Counted from the stretch's first letter, positions 45,444 to 56,965 are shown. The stretch is 64,000 nucleotides of DNA from Microstegium vimineum (GCA_022036555.1 CM039128.1:6317926-6381925); one strand, 5' to 3'. Numbers and translations: made by a program. The notes: generated from the letters alone by a model not told the origin.

Positions 45444-46789
45444 TGTAACACCCTAAATTTGGCTTTTTGAAAATTAGATTTGAATTTATTTAATTCTTAA
45501 TTTTGGTGCTCATGAAAACATAGAAAACAAAACTTTTTATGAAGTTAAAATTTATGAGGAGGTAGATATATGTTTGAGCATACATGCCTGTGCATTTGTT
45601 TATTTGTATTGATTTTCATGTTTCAAAATTTCAAATGAGGATTCAAAATGAATTTCGAAATGGTTTTTGAAATAAAAGGAAATAAAAAAAAACAAAGCCC
45701 CCTTTTCTCCCTCCCCCTCTCTGTTTCTGGCCCGAGAGGCCCAAGCCCTCTCCCCCTCCTCCTGCCCGCGAGGCCCAGTGGTGAGGCCAGCCCAGTCCCC
45801 CTCTCTCTCTCTCCCTTGGCCTTTTCTCCCTCTCCCCGCGCGAGGCCCAGCAGGCCGGCCCTCTGCCGTGATTGCAGAACGAGACTCACCGAGACGAAAT
45901 GCGGGCTCTGGTGCGGTGTTCTGCGACGCGGCGGCGGCGGCGGCGGAGAACAGATGGGAAAGGGGAGAGCAGGGCGCGGCGCTCCGTTTTATAGCGCAGT
46001 GCAGAGCGTGCGGGACGTGCGGTGCCGTTGCGGCATCGTGGCGAGATGTGGGGGTGGAGGCGGGCGTGCAGGCGGTTGCCATCCTCGATGTGCTCATCCA
46101 CGCGCACGTGGCCGAAAAGAGCGGAGGGAAGGTTGGGGATGGCACTGTCGCGTGGGACCAGCAGCAGCGAGAGAGAGAGAGGGTGAGGAACGGCGGGTGG
46201 TTCCCGCTATCCACGCGTCTGCGCACGTACTCGGCGAACAGAGCGGCGTGCGTCGTGGGGTGGTTACGGCGCTCGGCGTCGCTTGAGGCAGAGGGGAGGC
46301 AGAGGAGAAAGAGCTGACATGTGGGGTCGTCCGGTCAGTGAGTGAGAGGGAGAGAAGAGAGAAAGAGGTGGCGCCGACAGATGGGCCCCAACTGCCAGTG
46401 AGAGAGAGCGAGAGAGAGGTGTGGGAGCTGTTGGGCTGTGATACTGGGCCGGTTTCCGGTTGGGCCTCGCAGGGGAGAGGAGAGGGAGAAGTGGGCCGAG
46501 GCCGTGCTGGGCTGAGGAGAGAGGGAGGAAATGTTTTTCCTTTTTCCTTTTTATTTCTTTTCCCAAATTCATTTCAAAAACAATTTGAATCCATTTGAAA
46601 TTTAAGTTTTGCAATTCCATCAATCAAAGAAAAATATGCAACTGCATGAATGCACATTCATGTTGCTAAACTAGAATTAATTTTATTTCTAAGAATTTTT
46701 ATTATTTCCCTAGATGAAATGCTCATATAATTTCATAATTAAATCATTTTCTATTATTTGAAATCCAAACCAAAACTTTGGGTGTTACA
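45444..46789. repeat. LTR-like unit (candidate solo LTR), 1.35 kb
   Basis: Starts TGTAACACCCTAAA and ends TTTGGGTGTTACA, giving TG...CA ends with a 10-bp inverted repeat. The interior is AT-rich at both ends and GC-rich in the middle with GGCCCAG runs, as in some grass LTRs. Flanking pentamers (ATCGA and GTGGA) do not match, and the copia element on the right side is not resumed on the left, suggesting deletion or recombination. Open frames inside (for example 45600-46317) are composition artefacts. Confidence 0.6.
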
Positions 46790-46792
46790 GTG

Positions 46793-47320
46793 GACAACCC
46801 CACACCTTTAAAGGCTTAAGTGAGGGTACTATGTCTGTCCACAACTCATATGGTGTTTTAGGCACCAACTTACTGGTACTTGATTAAGAATACGAATAGC
46901 GGTTTTAACGCTTCCATCCATAAACTTATCAGTGAAATAGAGTAGCTAATCATACTTTTTACCATATCCATTAAGGTATGATTTTTTCTTTCAACCACTC
47001 CATTCTGCTAAGGCTCACCTGGCATGGAATAATGGGCAACTATGCCATTTTCCTGAAGCAAAAAGTCCCAGAATTTGGCCATACGGGGTATGTCGCCCAT
47101 AATATTCCCCACCATGGTCTGATCTTACTATCTTAAACTCTTCTAAAAATTTTGTTTGTCTCTATGTACTTAGATTGACACGTTGATCTAATTCTGAGAG
47201 TTCTAAGAGTAATGTCTTAATGTACTTTAATCAACACATTAATGTCTTAATGTAATTCTGAGAGTCTGAGAGTTCTAAGGATAATGTCTTAATGTACTTT
47301 GACTAATCTAATTCTCCCCC
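46793..47320 (-). pseudogene. copia integrase remnant
   Basis: The minus strand reads KIVRSDHGGEYYGRHTPYGQ (around 47125-47065), then in shifted frames ENGIVAHYSMPGEP and QNGVVERKNHTL (around 46995), and PSLKPLKVWGCP at the cut edge. This is the copia integrase core with frameshifts and at least one stop (TAG before QNGVVER). It is inactive. Confidence 0.85.
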
Positions 47321-47699
47321 TCGAAATGTGGTATAATCTGCAAAACCACAATTTCGAAGAGTCAAACTGAACATTCTTACGCTTACATTCGTAGATGAGG
47401 AATCTTTCTCATTCTCATTGGATACAATATTGACACACTCAAAACTGATAATAGATAAGAGGTTGTCTTGCTTGAAGGCAAGGCCAACACACTTATTGTA
47501 AAATTAATATCTTACATTTGCTATCTCCAGGAGATAGCAATTCAATTCATCATCATCTAACTGAGAAAAGCTTATTAAATATCTATGCAAAAATAGAATA
47601 TGGAGTACATTAGATATCCTAAGTACAAAAAACCACTTAATAATGCTAAGGTAACTCTGCAATGGCTCCATTGTACTCGTATGAAATCTCATTCTTTGT

Positions 47700-48090
47700 C
47701 AATTTCTTAGTGCCTCCCTATGGTTTGTGACAATTATCAGTCTGAGCACTAGAAGAGGAGCTACCATCCCACTTCGATGGTTTGGCATTCTTATTATAGG
47801 AAGTTTTTCCTTATATTATTCTTAAGTCTCTCCTCCTCCTGCACACACATGGTAAAATGAGCTTTTCTTAGTCTTTTCACTGGTCATCATGTTGAAGATG
47901 ATGACAAAGAAACTTAAACTCATTTGACAGAGAAGCTAAAATCACCTGGATGACAAATGATCCTTGAAGGACCATATGCATTGATGCAAGCTTAGCTGCC
48001 AAATTTGTCATGCTCAGTATGTGCTCTCTAACACCAGTGTATTTCTTAGTGCGTAATTCCTTAGTAAATGATCTGTTCTGCATTAATTCT
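47700..48090 (-). pseudogene. copia gag remnant
   Basis: A minus-strand frame at 48083-47877 contains YTGVREHILSMTNLAAKLASM and FVIQVILASLSNEFKFL, the UBN2/gag-polypeptide pattern of plant copia elements. A Lys/Ser-rich linker (AKPSKWDGSSSSSAQTDNC) follows near 47750 with a stop in place of the expected continuation. The protein would package element RNA. It is incomplete. Confidence 0.7.
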
Positions 48091-48099
48091 ATATCACCG

Positions 48100-48800
48100 T
48101 TGGGTAAAATTAGAAATAAAGCATTTAGACTTACCTAAGAAAGTTAATTCCTTAGTAAATAATCTCTTCTACATTAATTCTACATCACCGTTGGGTAGAA
48201 AATAGAAATAATGCATATAAAATTATAAACTAAACATTTATAATATTTATATCATCAACGTTGGTTAGAAAATACAAATATTATAAAATTTTCTAAAACT
48301 TAATAATTGCTCTTCTAACTAAATTCTCACGTTGGTTCGAATTTAATTGAATAGACAACTAATATCTTAGCAGCGGAAAACATGATTAAATAGCCTCATA
48401 AGAGGCATTTCTAATTGCTCATACTAATTCTCAGAGGCATTTCTAATCTCTCTCTGAAAAATTTATCCCGTTGGTTCAAAATTTAGCAAAGAACTAACTA
48501 TAAAACTAATTAAATATCGTGTAGATTAACTTATGGACTAAATAATTATAATATTGATATTAACAACATTGGTTAGAAAATAACAATATTATAAAGAATT
48601 CTAAACTTAAAATTGCTCAAAATTAAATTTGCCCGTTGGTTTGAATTTAATATGAGAACAAAATATATACTTAGCAGCGGAAAAAAAGTGATTTACAATT
48701 ATTCTAATATTTTCCAGAAACAGTACCAATATTTTCTCTGCATTGGGTCAAAATTTGGCAGAGTTTTGAATTTAAACTAATCAAAAAATACTTAATACTA
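48100..48800. repeat. Imperfect AT-rich repeats in the copia leader
   Basis: TTCCTTAGTAAATRATCTSTTCTRCATTAATTCT-type units (48058 and 48148) and CGTTGGTTYGAATTTAAT ... CTTAGCAGCGGAAAA units (48332 and 48643) recur. The CCGTTGG core appears at least seven times. Confidence 0.65.
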
Positions 48801-49652
48801 ATTGTTTCTGGAAAACTTAGAACGAAAAAGACTACTATGCCTTATGCGGGCTGGCGCTTCACTTTGAGCCCAGCCGCAGAGGTGGCCCGTGGCCGCGCGC
48901 GCGCATCTGCCCGCATGGGCCGGCTCGGCCCAGTTAACCGCGGTGCGCTGGGGCAGCCCGATCTAGGGTAGCCTGATCGGACGGTCGTCCGCGACCTTCG
49001 CGCGATCAAAACCGCCGGTCGGCTGTGCCCCCTCCCCCGAAAACCCTAATCATTCTGTTCCCTCCCCTCTCACTCTCCAACTCACGAGTGGCGGCGGCCT
49101 GTAAACGACGCGATGGCGACCGACGACCGAAGCAGTGCGAGGCGATGGCAGAGAAGAGAAGCTACGGTGCCGCCTCGAGTCCCCTCGCCGGCGTGCGCGC
49201 TCGCCTATGGCGGAGTGCGCCGCCTTCGAGCGGCCTCTCGGCCGGCGCCCTACTCGTGCTGAGGAGCTGAAGCTGTCCGGCGAGCCCGGGGCTCGGCCAC
49301 GGCGGCGCTCAGGCCGTGGCTCGGCTGCGGCGGCGCTTAGGCCGCCCGCGGTGACAGGCCCGCCCCTGCGCTGTGGATCTGAGAGTCCCGGCCGGTGAGC
49401 CAACGACTCACACGGCGGATCTGAGCCGAAGCCGGTGAGGTAGAGGATCTACTCCCCGGAACCGTTCTAACTTAGTGTTCTTGATCTGATCTGAGTTCGC
49501 GGGTTCTCTTAGATCTGAGTTCGCGGGTAGGGTTAGGGTTCAGGTTCAAGTTCAAGTCTGAGGGGTATAGCCTGGGACGATGCTCGTGACATGTCTCTCG
49601 ACGGCTAGATCTTAGGCTTAGCAACCATAATCTAACCACTGTTAGGTTAGGC

Positions 49653-49664
49653 GCTCTGATACCA
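49653..49664 (-). promoter_or_regulatory. Primer-binding site of the copia element
   Basis: TGGTATCAGAGC on the minus strand, complementary to the 3' end of plant initiator methionine tRNA, one base from the LTR edge. Confidence 0.9.
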
Positions 49665-49665
49665 T

Positions 49666-50134
49666 TGATAGATCTTAGCGGATCTCTAACAGTATATTAG
49701 TCGGGTTGTATCACTTAGGATAGAAGTTGTGAGTTGATAGAACTGTAGGATCTTGCAGATCCTGATTCAGAAAGGATAGAACAGAGATATTCGAGAGGAA
49801 AGAGAGAGGTACCTGGATGATCCCGACCGGCACTGCTTCGTCAGTGTAGCCCGCGCACAGGCAGCGACGGTCGGTGAAGAGCTCGGTGAAGTCCGGTGAC
49901 GGAGGTACTTCCCGTCACTGGCTGTGCCGCTCTCTAGATCGGTCTAGGGAATGGACAGGGAGGGGCGGCGGCTGCTTAGATAGTGAACCTCGTAACCAGT
50001 GCCAGTAGCCTCCACCTTCCCTTATATAGGCAGGAGCCCTCCAACCCTTAGATGGGTTGGGCTCCCCCGATCAGGGAGTGGATCAAGTTTGGTGTGGGCC
50101 GTTGGGCCCACATAAGAGGAGATCAATTCTAACA
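49666..50134 (-). repeat. 5' LTR of the copia element
   Basis: 469 bp with minus-strand ends TGTTAGAATTG and AAGATCTATCA. It is bounded on the inner side by the tRNA-iMet-type primer-binding site TGGTATCAGAGC. GGTGA (50135-50139) is the expected target-site copy. No partner LTR is present. Confidence 0.85.
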
Positions 50135-50189
50135 GGTGAAAGCTCATAGTGATCAGCAGAGAGGCAACATCTTTACCTAGCTATAAATA

Positions 50190-50360
50190 CTAGCTATAGC
50201 TTCCCATGCATGCTACACGAGATGGCCTGGGAAAGGCCGGGGCCTCCTGGGAACAAGAAAAATATTGGCTACCACAGTAATATATACCTACGTAGATTGT
50301 TAAATCGGATCTCTAGGGAGTGGGACGCATTAGGAATAGTTTGTGTTTCTACTTATAACA
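50190..50360 (+). repeat. Dispersed block, copy 4
   Basis: CTATAAATACTAGCTATAGC, GAACAAGAAAAATATTGGCT, then AGGGAGTGGGACGCATTAGG with a frame reading SREWDALGIVCVST. It lies just outside the copia 5' LTR and upstream of the phosphatase gene. Confidence 0.65.
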
Positions 50361-51020
50361 GACATGCATGCGCATAGACAAGAAGGATCCAAGACCTCCG
50401 TGTTTTGGGATTTGTCAGAATTGTGTCATGCAATGCTATTGCCAATGCGGCCCATGACAGGGGCACCCGCCGTGACAAGAACTCCTATTCAGTGGAGAGA
50501 GGAAATGAGTTCTCCATCCGGGCACAGCACACTCCGCTCGATTAAGAAGACCACGGACATGGTGCTTTGCCAGCAGCAACACGTCAAGCTAGCCGACTAT
50601 TGGGTGCTTGTGATGGCCGGGACATCGTCTAGTTCGTTTAACAAATATATTCAGACCATACTGCTGCAACAAAGCCCATTTTAGTGATAGATTAAGTTAG
50701 CTAAAGATGTTTATTAACAATTTGCAATCCTTCATGAAGACAGACAGAGGAAGATCGATCTTTATCCGGCGATGGAGTCAGGCCCTTTTTCTTATTTTAA
50801 AATTTGAATTCACGCGGACAAAGAGCCTGCACGTACTGTCAGATTGGTACAACAAATTCAGAGACAATATCAGTTTCCATCAGACCATGTCTGTGATTTA
50901 TGTTTCTAAGGGGGAGAAGCAATAAGTTGCAAAATGTTTCTGATTATAAAAGTTGGGTCACCTGGACAAAATTTCTAAAAAATCATAACTGTGTGTCGGG
51001 TCCAAAGTAATGAAACTGTG
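50361..51020. other. 3' flank of the phosphatase gene; no separate gene supported
   Basis: Includes open frames at 50343-50684 and 50707-50925 lacking recognisable domains. 50440-50600 may be related to 34300-34460. The 3' untranslated region of the minus-strand gene probably occupies the right part. Confidence 0.4.
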
Positions 51021-54000
51021 CTAATTATAAGTTGCTGTGATCACTTCTACAAGCTCGTCATGAAGAGCACCATTTGTAGCCAGAACACCACCCCAAGGGT
51101 AGATGATTCTACGCCCGGTGAGGTCAGCAGCAAAATCCAATGGTTCCCCTCTCCAGTCACATGTCTGTCAGTTTCAAGTTACAAACTCAGCAATATGTTA
51201 TAATCTTAAATATCAATACCAGTCTAGAACAAAAAGGCACTTGCTATATATACACTTGTTATAATCTTATTTGATTAGGAAATAAGGCATACCTGCCCTC
51301 CAGCTTCACGAACACAAATTACCCCAACAGCATGATCCCAAGCCTACATATGAACAGCCAGAACAGAAATGTTAAATACAACTGCAAACTAAGCTGACAA
51401 GTTATTTAACTTGTCATGCAACGCAACAGAAAGTTCATGCAGAGGACACCTTGATTTGTTTTTCCGCTCGTGCTAGGAGTATAAAAACTGACATTCTCCC
51501 AGTGGCTACCATCAGGTACTTGGACAGGCTAAAAAGCAGCAACAACAGTAAGAGTCCATCATGGTAAATCATACATCCTACATTGAGGCAACAACGTTTG
51601 TAGGACATGCCAACATGTAAAGTAACATGGTTGCAGAATAGCACACGAATCGATCTAAAGGATGGTTCAAACTTTGTACATGGATGATAAACTATTAGCA
51701 AAACAGCAAAGCACACTATCCATTGAGAACTTTGTTAGGACGGGGACAAATATATATCTCTCAATCCTTGAGAATACTTGTTTTGATTTATAGGACCTAA
51801 TTTAAATTGGTTACGAAAATGAACATCTATATGTATGGCTTTGTTGTGGAAGAATGCAACAGACCTCCCACCGCAAGAATTTTGTAGAAGAATTTTGTTC
51901 TCATCTCTGGAATCAGATTCCACCATTGTCGAACTGAAGTGGAGAGACAGTGGCATCATATCCCATGTATGGCTATCAACAATGCAGTAGCGTGCCATGT
52001 GTGCAATTGAACAGGGATCGACAAAACATCTCTTCCATGCATCCAGTGTTGTAGTGAACTGGTCAATATCAGAAAACAAGGGCCTACACCAAGTGCCACA
52101 GCCTACATGAGAGACCATAAGGATACCACGGCGAGGAGGGGCCACAAGGGATTCATCTTTATTTTTTCCTATGATGCCATCGGTCCAATTTGGACATCCC
52201 ATCACTCCTACTGCTAGCTTTCCATCCACCACAAGCGCCAAGCCCACCTAAGAACCAAGCCAAAAAGTAAGGAGCAAATCCTTGTGGAACAGTAAAAAAT
52301 AAGAATAAATAGGCTTGGTATCAGACATGCAAGTCTGTTAAACTTATCATGAAACAAAGCATTGTATCACATTCATTCTTAAACACAATTAATGAATGAT
52401 TTATGTCAGAGATTAGAAACTATAAACCATAAATCCTAAACTTATGACGAACCTCACAAATGGTGATTATAAAGGTAGTAACTGAAGTTCAGAGTGTCCA
52501 CTATAGACAATCTGACAAAAGTGATGTATGATCATTTTTAAGTGTGCCTATCAAGAAATTACAATGATTTTGATGTTTTTTCAATGGCGATAACTTTTTT
52601 GTCAATGCTGAAATTTGCACCCCATAACAAATTCTATGTTGTGCATTTCATAAAATGGCTCTATTCAACCTTTCAGTTGTTATGCTGTGTAAAACATATA
52701 TAATCATGATCCATAAAGCAAATACAAAGAAACATACCACATATAGGGAATCATCTCCTCCTTTCAAGAAACTCTTGGTACCGTCAATTGGGTCAAGCAC
52801 CTACAAGACCACAGCAGCTTTACTCTCTGGAACTAACTTGACATATCATAATTATGAAACCTTCATGATGGCGTACGCGTACCCAATAGGTAGAAGGATT
52901 TGAATCAAAGGAGACAACATCCTTGCCTCCTCTATCAATAGCTCTCAACACATCATCATCACTTAATGGTGAACCATTGTTATTCACTCTGTCTGCAACA
53001 AAACTTGAAATTGACTGAACAATTGCATTACTATTGCTTTTGTCATCATTAGACGACCGAAGACATGCTGAGTCCTCTTCTGCCACCAGAGGTATTGATG
53101 GAAACAATTGCTGTAGCTCTTCCAACAGCACACCATCATAAAGGTAGTTTCAGACAAAGATGCAAATTGCAAAACAGAACCTGAACTGAGAAGGTCAGCT
53201 ATGAATTACCAAAGCTAATAAGGGCCTGAACACCAAAATCGGCAATTGTTACAGGAGTTTCGTCATTCTTTTCAAGAAACTTTCTGTCACCTGAAAGCAG
53301 CGATGCCTTCACCTGTTAAGGCAATCAATTGAACCAGGAAAACTATATTTAGCTCAGGTTATTGGATACATTTTCAGAGGTATGTCATCAGGCAAATATA
53401 TAAATCGAACAAATAACAATTTGATGATGTCAATTCAGAAAATTTAACATTCTGTGCCACGTCAACTGTTCAGGGGTCACTTCTGGTGCTCTCGGGCTCT
53501 TTTAATGGGGATGTTCTTTTGTGGATCATTAGCTAGGTGTATAGTAACAACATTATATTTAGCAAATCCATCCAAGTAACCGTGATCGATCAATAACAAC
53601 TCACGTCGACGCAGAGTTGGCAGGCGCGCTCGACAGAGGCGACGGCTGCAGCAAGCTCGCGGTGGTGAGGAGCCAGCTCCGGCGAGAACGGCAGCACGTA
53701 TGGTTCATGAACGACCAACGACGATGATGTCGCCGTCACCGCCGCCGCGGTCGCCTCTGTTGCCGCTGCGGCCGCCCTGTGAACAACGACCCATCACGGA
53801 AGTTTTAGGAGGTGCCCGCCGTGACATTAACTGACATATATACTCATGGATCGCAAGTTTTACTAGGAGCATAATGATGGTCCGGAGGCTTTGTTTTATT
53901 TGTGATAAAGAAAGTAATTACAGTACCTTGCAGAGAGGAGGCGCGAGGTGGTGGTGACGACCTTGAGGCTGCAAGTGCACCGGTCGACGACGAGGACACG

Positions 54001-54039
54001 CGGCAGCAGCGGAAGCCGATGCTGGAGGACGAGCGGCAT
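51021..54039 (-). CDS. HAL2-like 3'(2'),5'-bisphosphate nucleotidase (PAP phosphatase), nine exons
   Basis: Hydrolyses 3'-phosphoadenosine 5'-phosphate to AMP and phosphate, removing a by-product of sulfotransferase reactions (family knowledge). Exons: 54039-53927, 53776-53605, 53312-53210, 53118-52883, 52800-52738, 52247-51865, 51528-51450, 51343-51293, 51164-51021. All have GT-AG introns and compatible phases; total 447 codons plus stop. The inositol-monophosphatase-fold motifs are present: TPVTIADFG, PLVAEEDS (metal-binding acidic pair), VLDPIDGTKSF and AWDHAVG. The order and wording (ACQLCVDV, RAIDRGGKD, MGCPNW) resemble the Arabidopsis At4g05090 type rather than SAL1. The Arg/Leu/Ala-rich N-terminus (about 70 residues) lacks early acidic residues and suggests an organellar transit peptide (inference). 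No stop or frameshift is seen. Confidence 0.93.
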
Positions 54040-54118
54040 GTCGATCGTGCGTGAATGATCAATGAATACACTGAAATGCTAGATGTGTACTACAGTAAGT
54101 ATGATGTGGTGTGGCCGG

Positions 54119-54127
54119 GATATATGG
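54119..54127 (-). promoter_or_regulatory. Candidate TATA box of the PAP phosphatase gene
   Basis: CCATATATC on the minus strand, about 80 bp upstream of the start codon at 54039. Position and sequence are plausible; no transcript start is known. Confidence 0.4.
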
Positions 54128-54308
54128 AGCCAAAAAACTGGTGATTCTGTCTGAAATATAAGTGCTTTGGCAGATATGATTTGCGTGACGCTCAGATGCT
54201 GGGCGTCTTGGTACAGAGTTGGTGTAACGCCCCTCCAGCCTCAAGAAATTTATGCGGTCCTTCTTACACTCGCTTATATGTGATTCTGCGGTACCGAAAT
54301 ATTGTATC

Positions 54309-54598
54309 CTGACTCTGTTCCAAATTACAAGTCATTCTAATATTAATATTTAGAGACTTAAAGCATCTCAAGTTTGATCAAGTTTACGTAAAAAAAGATA
54401 ACATTTATGTTATTAAATATATATAATTAATAATATATATAACTAATCCTTCATTATTATGTTTTCATAGTGGGTATTACATAGTTGATGTCATAAATCC
54501 GCTTCCGTATTTGTCTCTATAATTTTGATCTAATTTAACATGTTTTGACTCTCAAATAAAATTAATTAAAGTGACTTATAATTTATGGACGGAGGGAG
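54309..54598. mobile_element. Stowaway-like MITE upstream of the phosphatase gene
   Basis: CTGACTCTGTTCCAAATTAC at the left (decayed) and ATAATTTATGGACGGAGGGAG at the right, with the AAGTCATTCT/AAGTGACTTATAA inner repeats of this family. The right end is well preserved. Confidence 0.65.
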
Positions 54599-54599
54599 C

Positions 54600-55700
54600 A
54601 CTTCTTAATACTTCTGTCTCAGGTTACTTGTCTCTTTTAATATTGGGATTAATTAGTGATATACAAGAAGGATGAATAGTATCCACAGGCGTAATGTTTG
54701 GCAGAACAGAACAACAGCTCACAGCCTCAGGCAGCCGTAGTAGTATCCTAATGTAATATGTGGTATATATATATATAATCCCGCAGGGTGTGGTTGTGTC
54801 CACTGGTTCCATATGTGCTTCTCGTTGACGCTTGCCTCTTGGACACATGAGGAAAATGAGCCTATGTCCTAATAAAGGTTTTGTGGTCCTGGTCGGGACC
54901 AAAAATAGGTGTTGTTTTTAAATTGAAACATCATTATATTTATTTACTTTATTAATTGATTAATGTATACGGTGTAAAGTTAACGTACATTTTTTATGTT
55001 TTTTCATTCAAAAAAATATAATCTCTGAAAAATGCTTACAACAAAATTATTCAAATTCATACAGTAGCATAGCTCATAAAAATGTTAAATCTCTGAAAAA
55101 TGCTCAACCAGATCAACAGAGCCTGATCGGAAGAGCTACTTGCTGCTATTTTCCTTCAGTTACTGTGTGGTGTATATTTGGGGTTGTCAGCACCTAGCAC
55201 AGCTGAGGACAGCCTCGAATGAGTCTTATACCAATTCGTATATTTATCACCTCCCAAACGACAATAATAAGCTCTATAAGATTGTTGTAAGGCCCTAATT
55301 CAATTTATATATCTTTATTTTTTTCAATTGATGCGTAGTTTGATGAATCGCTCTAACTCTAAGATAATTGTGTGTACGTAGTTTTACTATGAACGGATGA
55401 GTATCGTATATGGTTTTGTGCATGTCAACATTTCTTAATTAGCCTGACTAAGATTTTAAAACATATTATCAACGTTATATCTCTAAATAAATTTATTATT
55501 AAAATTTATTCATTTATCATTCTATTTTTTTGTGAATAGGAACTCTTTATAAAAATTGGCTATAGTTTAATAAATGCATTTAGACACAAAACACAAAGTA
55601 TGTAACATGTGATTTAAAAAACAAAAAAAAGGAAAATCCATGGACAACCCTAAGAAGCCTATCCTCGAATGCCGCCTACCTGCACTCCACTGCAGCACCT
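54600..55700. other. AT-rich intergenic DNA, no gene seen
   Basis: Contains (TA)n tracts near 54768 and a CTCTGAAAAATGCTYA motif repeated at 55022 and 55092. No coding or terminal-repeat signal. Confidence 0.45.
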
Positions 55701-55702
55701 TA

Positions 55703-55917
55703 GGGCATCCGCAATGGTAATAGCTAGTACTAGCTACATAGTCAGTTGATGTGGAGGTGAGAGACAATAAAAGAGACTAATATATATTGGACCCACATAG
55801 TCTTCGGCTACGTGAAATAGATAGACTATTTGCTTGTAGCTAGTGACTACTTTTTCTCCTACTTTTTCTTATCACGTCACATCTAGCTAGCCAAATAGCT
55901 AACCATTGCAGACGCCC
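55703..55917. mobile_element. Tourist-like (PIF/Harbinger) MITE, 215 bp, TSD TTA
   Basis: Ends GGGCATCCGCAATGGT and ACCATTGCAGACGCCC are imperfect inverted repeats between TTA (55700-55702, 55918-55920). The interior repeats AGCTAGT/CTAGCTA. Confidence 0.92.
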
Positions 55918-56857
55918 TTATCGCTAGGATCACTGGTCCTCACTCAGACCGCCATGCATGCTGCAACCCCGAAGGCGTGGGAAGAAAGAGCACCTGGGGT
56001 ATAGATCTGCCCCGAAGGCCGGCAAAGGGGCTCATAATCAAGATGCATGCCACTAAAGGAGCTCCTTTGGCTATTTCTGCCGGCGTAGCTCGAGGGCGAG
56101 AGGAGCAACCCCGAAGACTCAGCAATTTCCCCCAACCTTGCAAGGTACTCCATCTCCATATGTATGCTGTATTTTTTTAAATGCGGTGATTTGGTGATTT
56201 GGTATAGATGCTTTTGTAGTGGCCCTGTACTACTGAAATTTTGGTAGTCAATTAGTTGCTCTGTAGTTCCTGTTAGTGGTATGTGCATGTTCGGAATTGA
56301 ACAATTTAAGTCTAACAAATTGTCAGTAATGTAACATAGCCATGGTTTTTTTATTTCTGCCCATATCTCTACTAATTCAGAGTTAAAACAGACCAAAGAG
56401 AGGTTTGTCAAGATCAAATCTGTACTAATTCAGAGTTGATTATATATTAATGCTACTTTCATTGATCGCTATTGCGAAAATGTAGGTCAGTGAACTCTTG
56501 GCGTAGAGGAGAATCCACCTTGCACCACAGTGAGTTTTTTGAATAACGGACCAGTTAGCTTTTGTTCATTCTGGATATTTTTTCACTGAAATTGCAGTAG
56601 GCATCCCAAAATTCCCAAGAAGAAAGAGATAAGGACCAAAAATTTCATGTTGTTCTTCATTGGTCCTTTTGTTCTACACTAGTGAATAATTATAATTTGA
56701 GTTCTGGATAATACTGCTATCCTAGTGATAATACTGCTGAAGGTTGTATTTTCATATTCATTTGCAGTAGGTTTACATACTAGTTACTATATTTGCCTGC
56801 ATGTCTATGCGGAATTTAAATGACTGTGGATTCTATATGTCTGTTGGCTGTACAGTT

Positions 56858-56965
56858 TTAGATATGACAAATGTGATTTTGAGGCCAAGACCACCAAGAA
56901 GATTGTGCTGAAGCGGCAGTGCCTGAGCTGTAAGCACTACTCACAGCACCCAATCCGCATACTTT
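56858..56965 (+). pseudogene. Captured exon fragment of ribosomal protein eL42 (RPL36A/L44)
   Basis: The frame reads RYDKCDFEAKTTKKIVLKRQ and then CLSCKHYSQHPI, matching the KAKTTKKIVLKLQC-xSCKHYSQHPIK region of eL42, including the CxxC zinc-binding half-site. eL42 is a large-subunit protein at the E-site. Only about 33 codons are present; the sequence on both sides departs from eL42, and Arg replaces the usual Leu in VLKLQC. It sits inside CACTA sequence, so it is a transduplicated host fragment rather than a gene. Confidence 0.8.

Larger units (their letters stand above)
46790..50134 (-). mobile_element. Truncated Ty1/copia retrotransposon (5' LTR, gag, part of integrase)
   Basis: On the minus strand: 5' LTR (50134-49666), primer-binding site (49664-49653), a long leader (49650-48090), gag remnant, and integrase remnant ending at WGCP codons near 46793. 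The element is cut there by the LTR-like unit. RT, RNase H and the 3' LTR are missing from the window. The leader includes a GC-rich 48840-49440 stretch and AT-rich repeated units (48100-48800), unusual for copia leaders. Confidence 0.85.

Noticed and set aside
45600..46623. Open frames up to 212 codons on both strands
   Set aside because: They lie within the LTR-like unit and are GC-rich low-complexity translations in opposing frames.
49025..49403. Three overlapping frames near the copia primer-binding site
   Set aside because: Composition artefact in a GC-rich leader. No domain, and strands conflict.
55944..56417. 157-codon minus-strand frame
   Set aside because: No recognisable family, and it overlaps CACTA-associated sequence. 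The left 200 bp may be captured coding DNA, but I cannot identify it.
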